DNA from: CAXSDR01 sp964236445
Lineage (GTDB): Bacteria > Actinomycetota > Actinomycetes > Motilibacterales > Motilibacteraceae
Length of the DNA: 6,468 nt
NCBI GenBank assembly: GCA_964236445.1
Contig: CAXSDR010000141.1
Span: forward strand, 1 to 6,468
Direction of reading: 5' to 3'
The position numbers were made by a program, and so were the translations under genes. Below, piece by piece: positions 6,258 to 6,468 of the stretch. The notes beneath the pieces are model-generated. The model was not told the DNA's origin. It worked only from the letters and a program-made list of their open reading frames with translations, and did no database searches. Positions within the stretch are counted from its first letter, which is position 1. Every line of letters starts with the position of its first letter.

Positions 6258-6468
6258 GTGCCGACCGCGACGAACGACCTCCTGCCCCCCGTCTTCCGCA
6301 GCGACATGACCGTCGAGCTTGTCAAGGCGTCCGCGAGCGACGCCGACGTGCTCTTCGCGGCTCGGGTGTCGACGCTCGGCGAGCAGTCGCTGGAGCAGGT
6401 GGGGATCGACGCGACCCGCTCGGCGGGCCTGATCCGCTATCTCATGCGTGACCGGCACGGGTCGCCGT
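6258..6468 (+). CDS. thyX: Flavin-dependent thymidylate synthase ThyX, N-terminal part
   Basis: ThyX makes dTMP from dUMP in the cytoplasm, using FAD, NADPH and methylenetetrahydrofolate; it is unrelated to ThyA. Only 70 codons are in the window. They match the N-terminal region of Streptomyces-type ThyX: FRSDMTVELVKASASDADV (13-31), LFAARVSTLGEQSL (32-45), GLIRYLMRDRHGSP (57-70). The last of these leads into the conserved FEH region, which lies just beyond the edge, as does the RHRxxSxNxxSxR signature. I chose GTG 6258 because a TANNNT box ends seven bases upstream. An in-frame GTG at 6249 would overlap that box, and ATG 6306 would lose conserved residues. Transcription is divergent from the STAS gene. 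In other actinobacteria thyX is usually followed by dapA and an RNase J gene, which can be expected to the right but are not seen here. Confidence 0.93.
   Translation, partial: MPTATNDLLPPVFRSDMTVELVKASASDADVLFAARVSTLGEQSLEQVGIDATRSAGLIRYLMRDRHGSP

Noticed and set aside
6149..6325. N-terminal extension of the STAS protein by 59 residues.
   Set aside because: The extension overlaps thyX and its promoter, is basic and non-conserved in appearance, and lacks a ribosome site; ATG 6148 has GAGGAAG at good spacing.
6216..6458. An 80-codon minus-strand open frame over the thyX start.
   Set aside because: It is antisense to a clear ThyX N terminus and has no recognisable features.

Overview
The window is very GC-rich DNA with almost every codon third position G or C. 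It comes from the chromosome of a high-GC actinobacterium. The best taxonomic clue is the partial thyX at the right edge, whose N-terminal half closely resembles what I recall of Streptomyces-type ThyX. A DeaD helicase with a DbpA-like C-terminal domain, a one-chain double ABC exporter and TANNNT-type leaderless promoters fit the same group. I cannot place it more precisely. No mobile element, CRISPR array, tRNA or rRNA gene is visible, and there is no gene-free stretch over 300 bases.

Layout, left to right. (1) Minus strand: the first 541 codons of a DEAD-box RNA helicase, cut off at the left edge in its RNA-binding domain. (2) Minus strand: a complete GNAT N-acetyltransferase, 48 bases upstream of the helicase and probably co-transcribed with it. 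The gap holds two mutually exclusive small hairpins, one of which buries the helicase start codon. (3) A tight divergent junction of about 65 bases. (4) Plus strand: a 1158-residue ABC exporter with two complete TMD-NBD halves in one chain. Its ATP sites are strongly asymmetric. (5) Minus strand: a small STAS-domain anti-anti-sigma factor, convergent with the exporter. A 9-bp dyad at the junction contains both stop codons. (6) A 109-base divergent intergenic region with a small operator-like dyad and a leaderless promoter. (7) Plus strand: the first 70 codons of thyX, cut off at the right edge.

The genes do not form one pathway. Helicase and thyX are core functions (RNA metabolism, dTMP synthesis). 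The acetyltransferase, exporter and STAS protein are accessory or regulatory genes without a visible partner or substrate. I see no convincing new multi-gene system. The items most worth checking are the exporter's site asymmetry, the hairpin switch at the helicase start, the stop-codon dyad at the convergent junction, and the two predicted leaderless starts.
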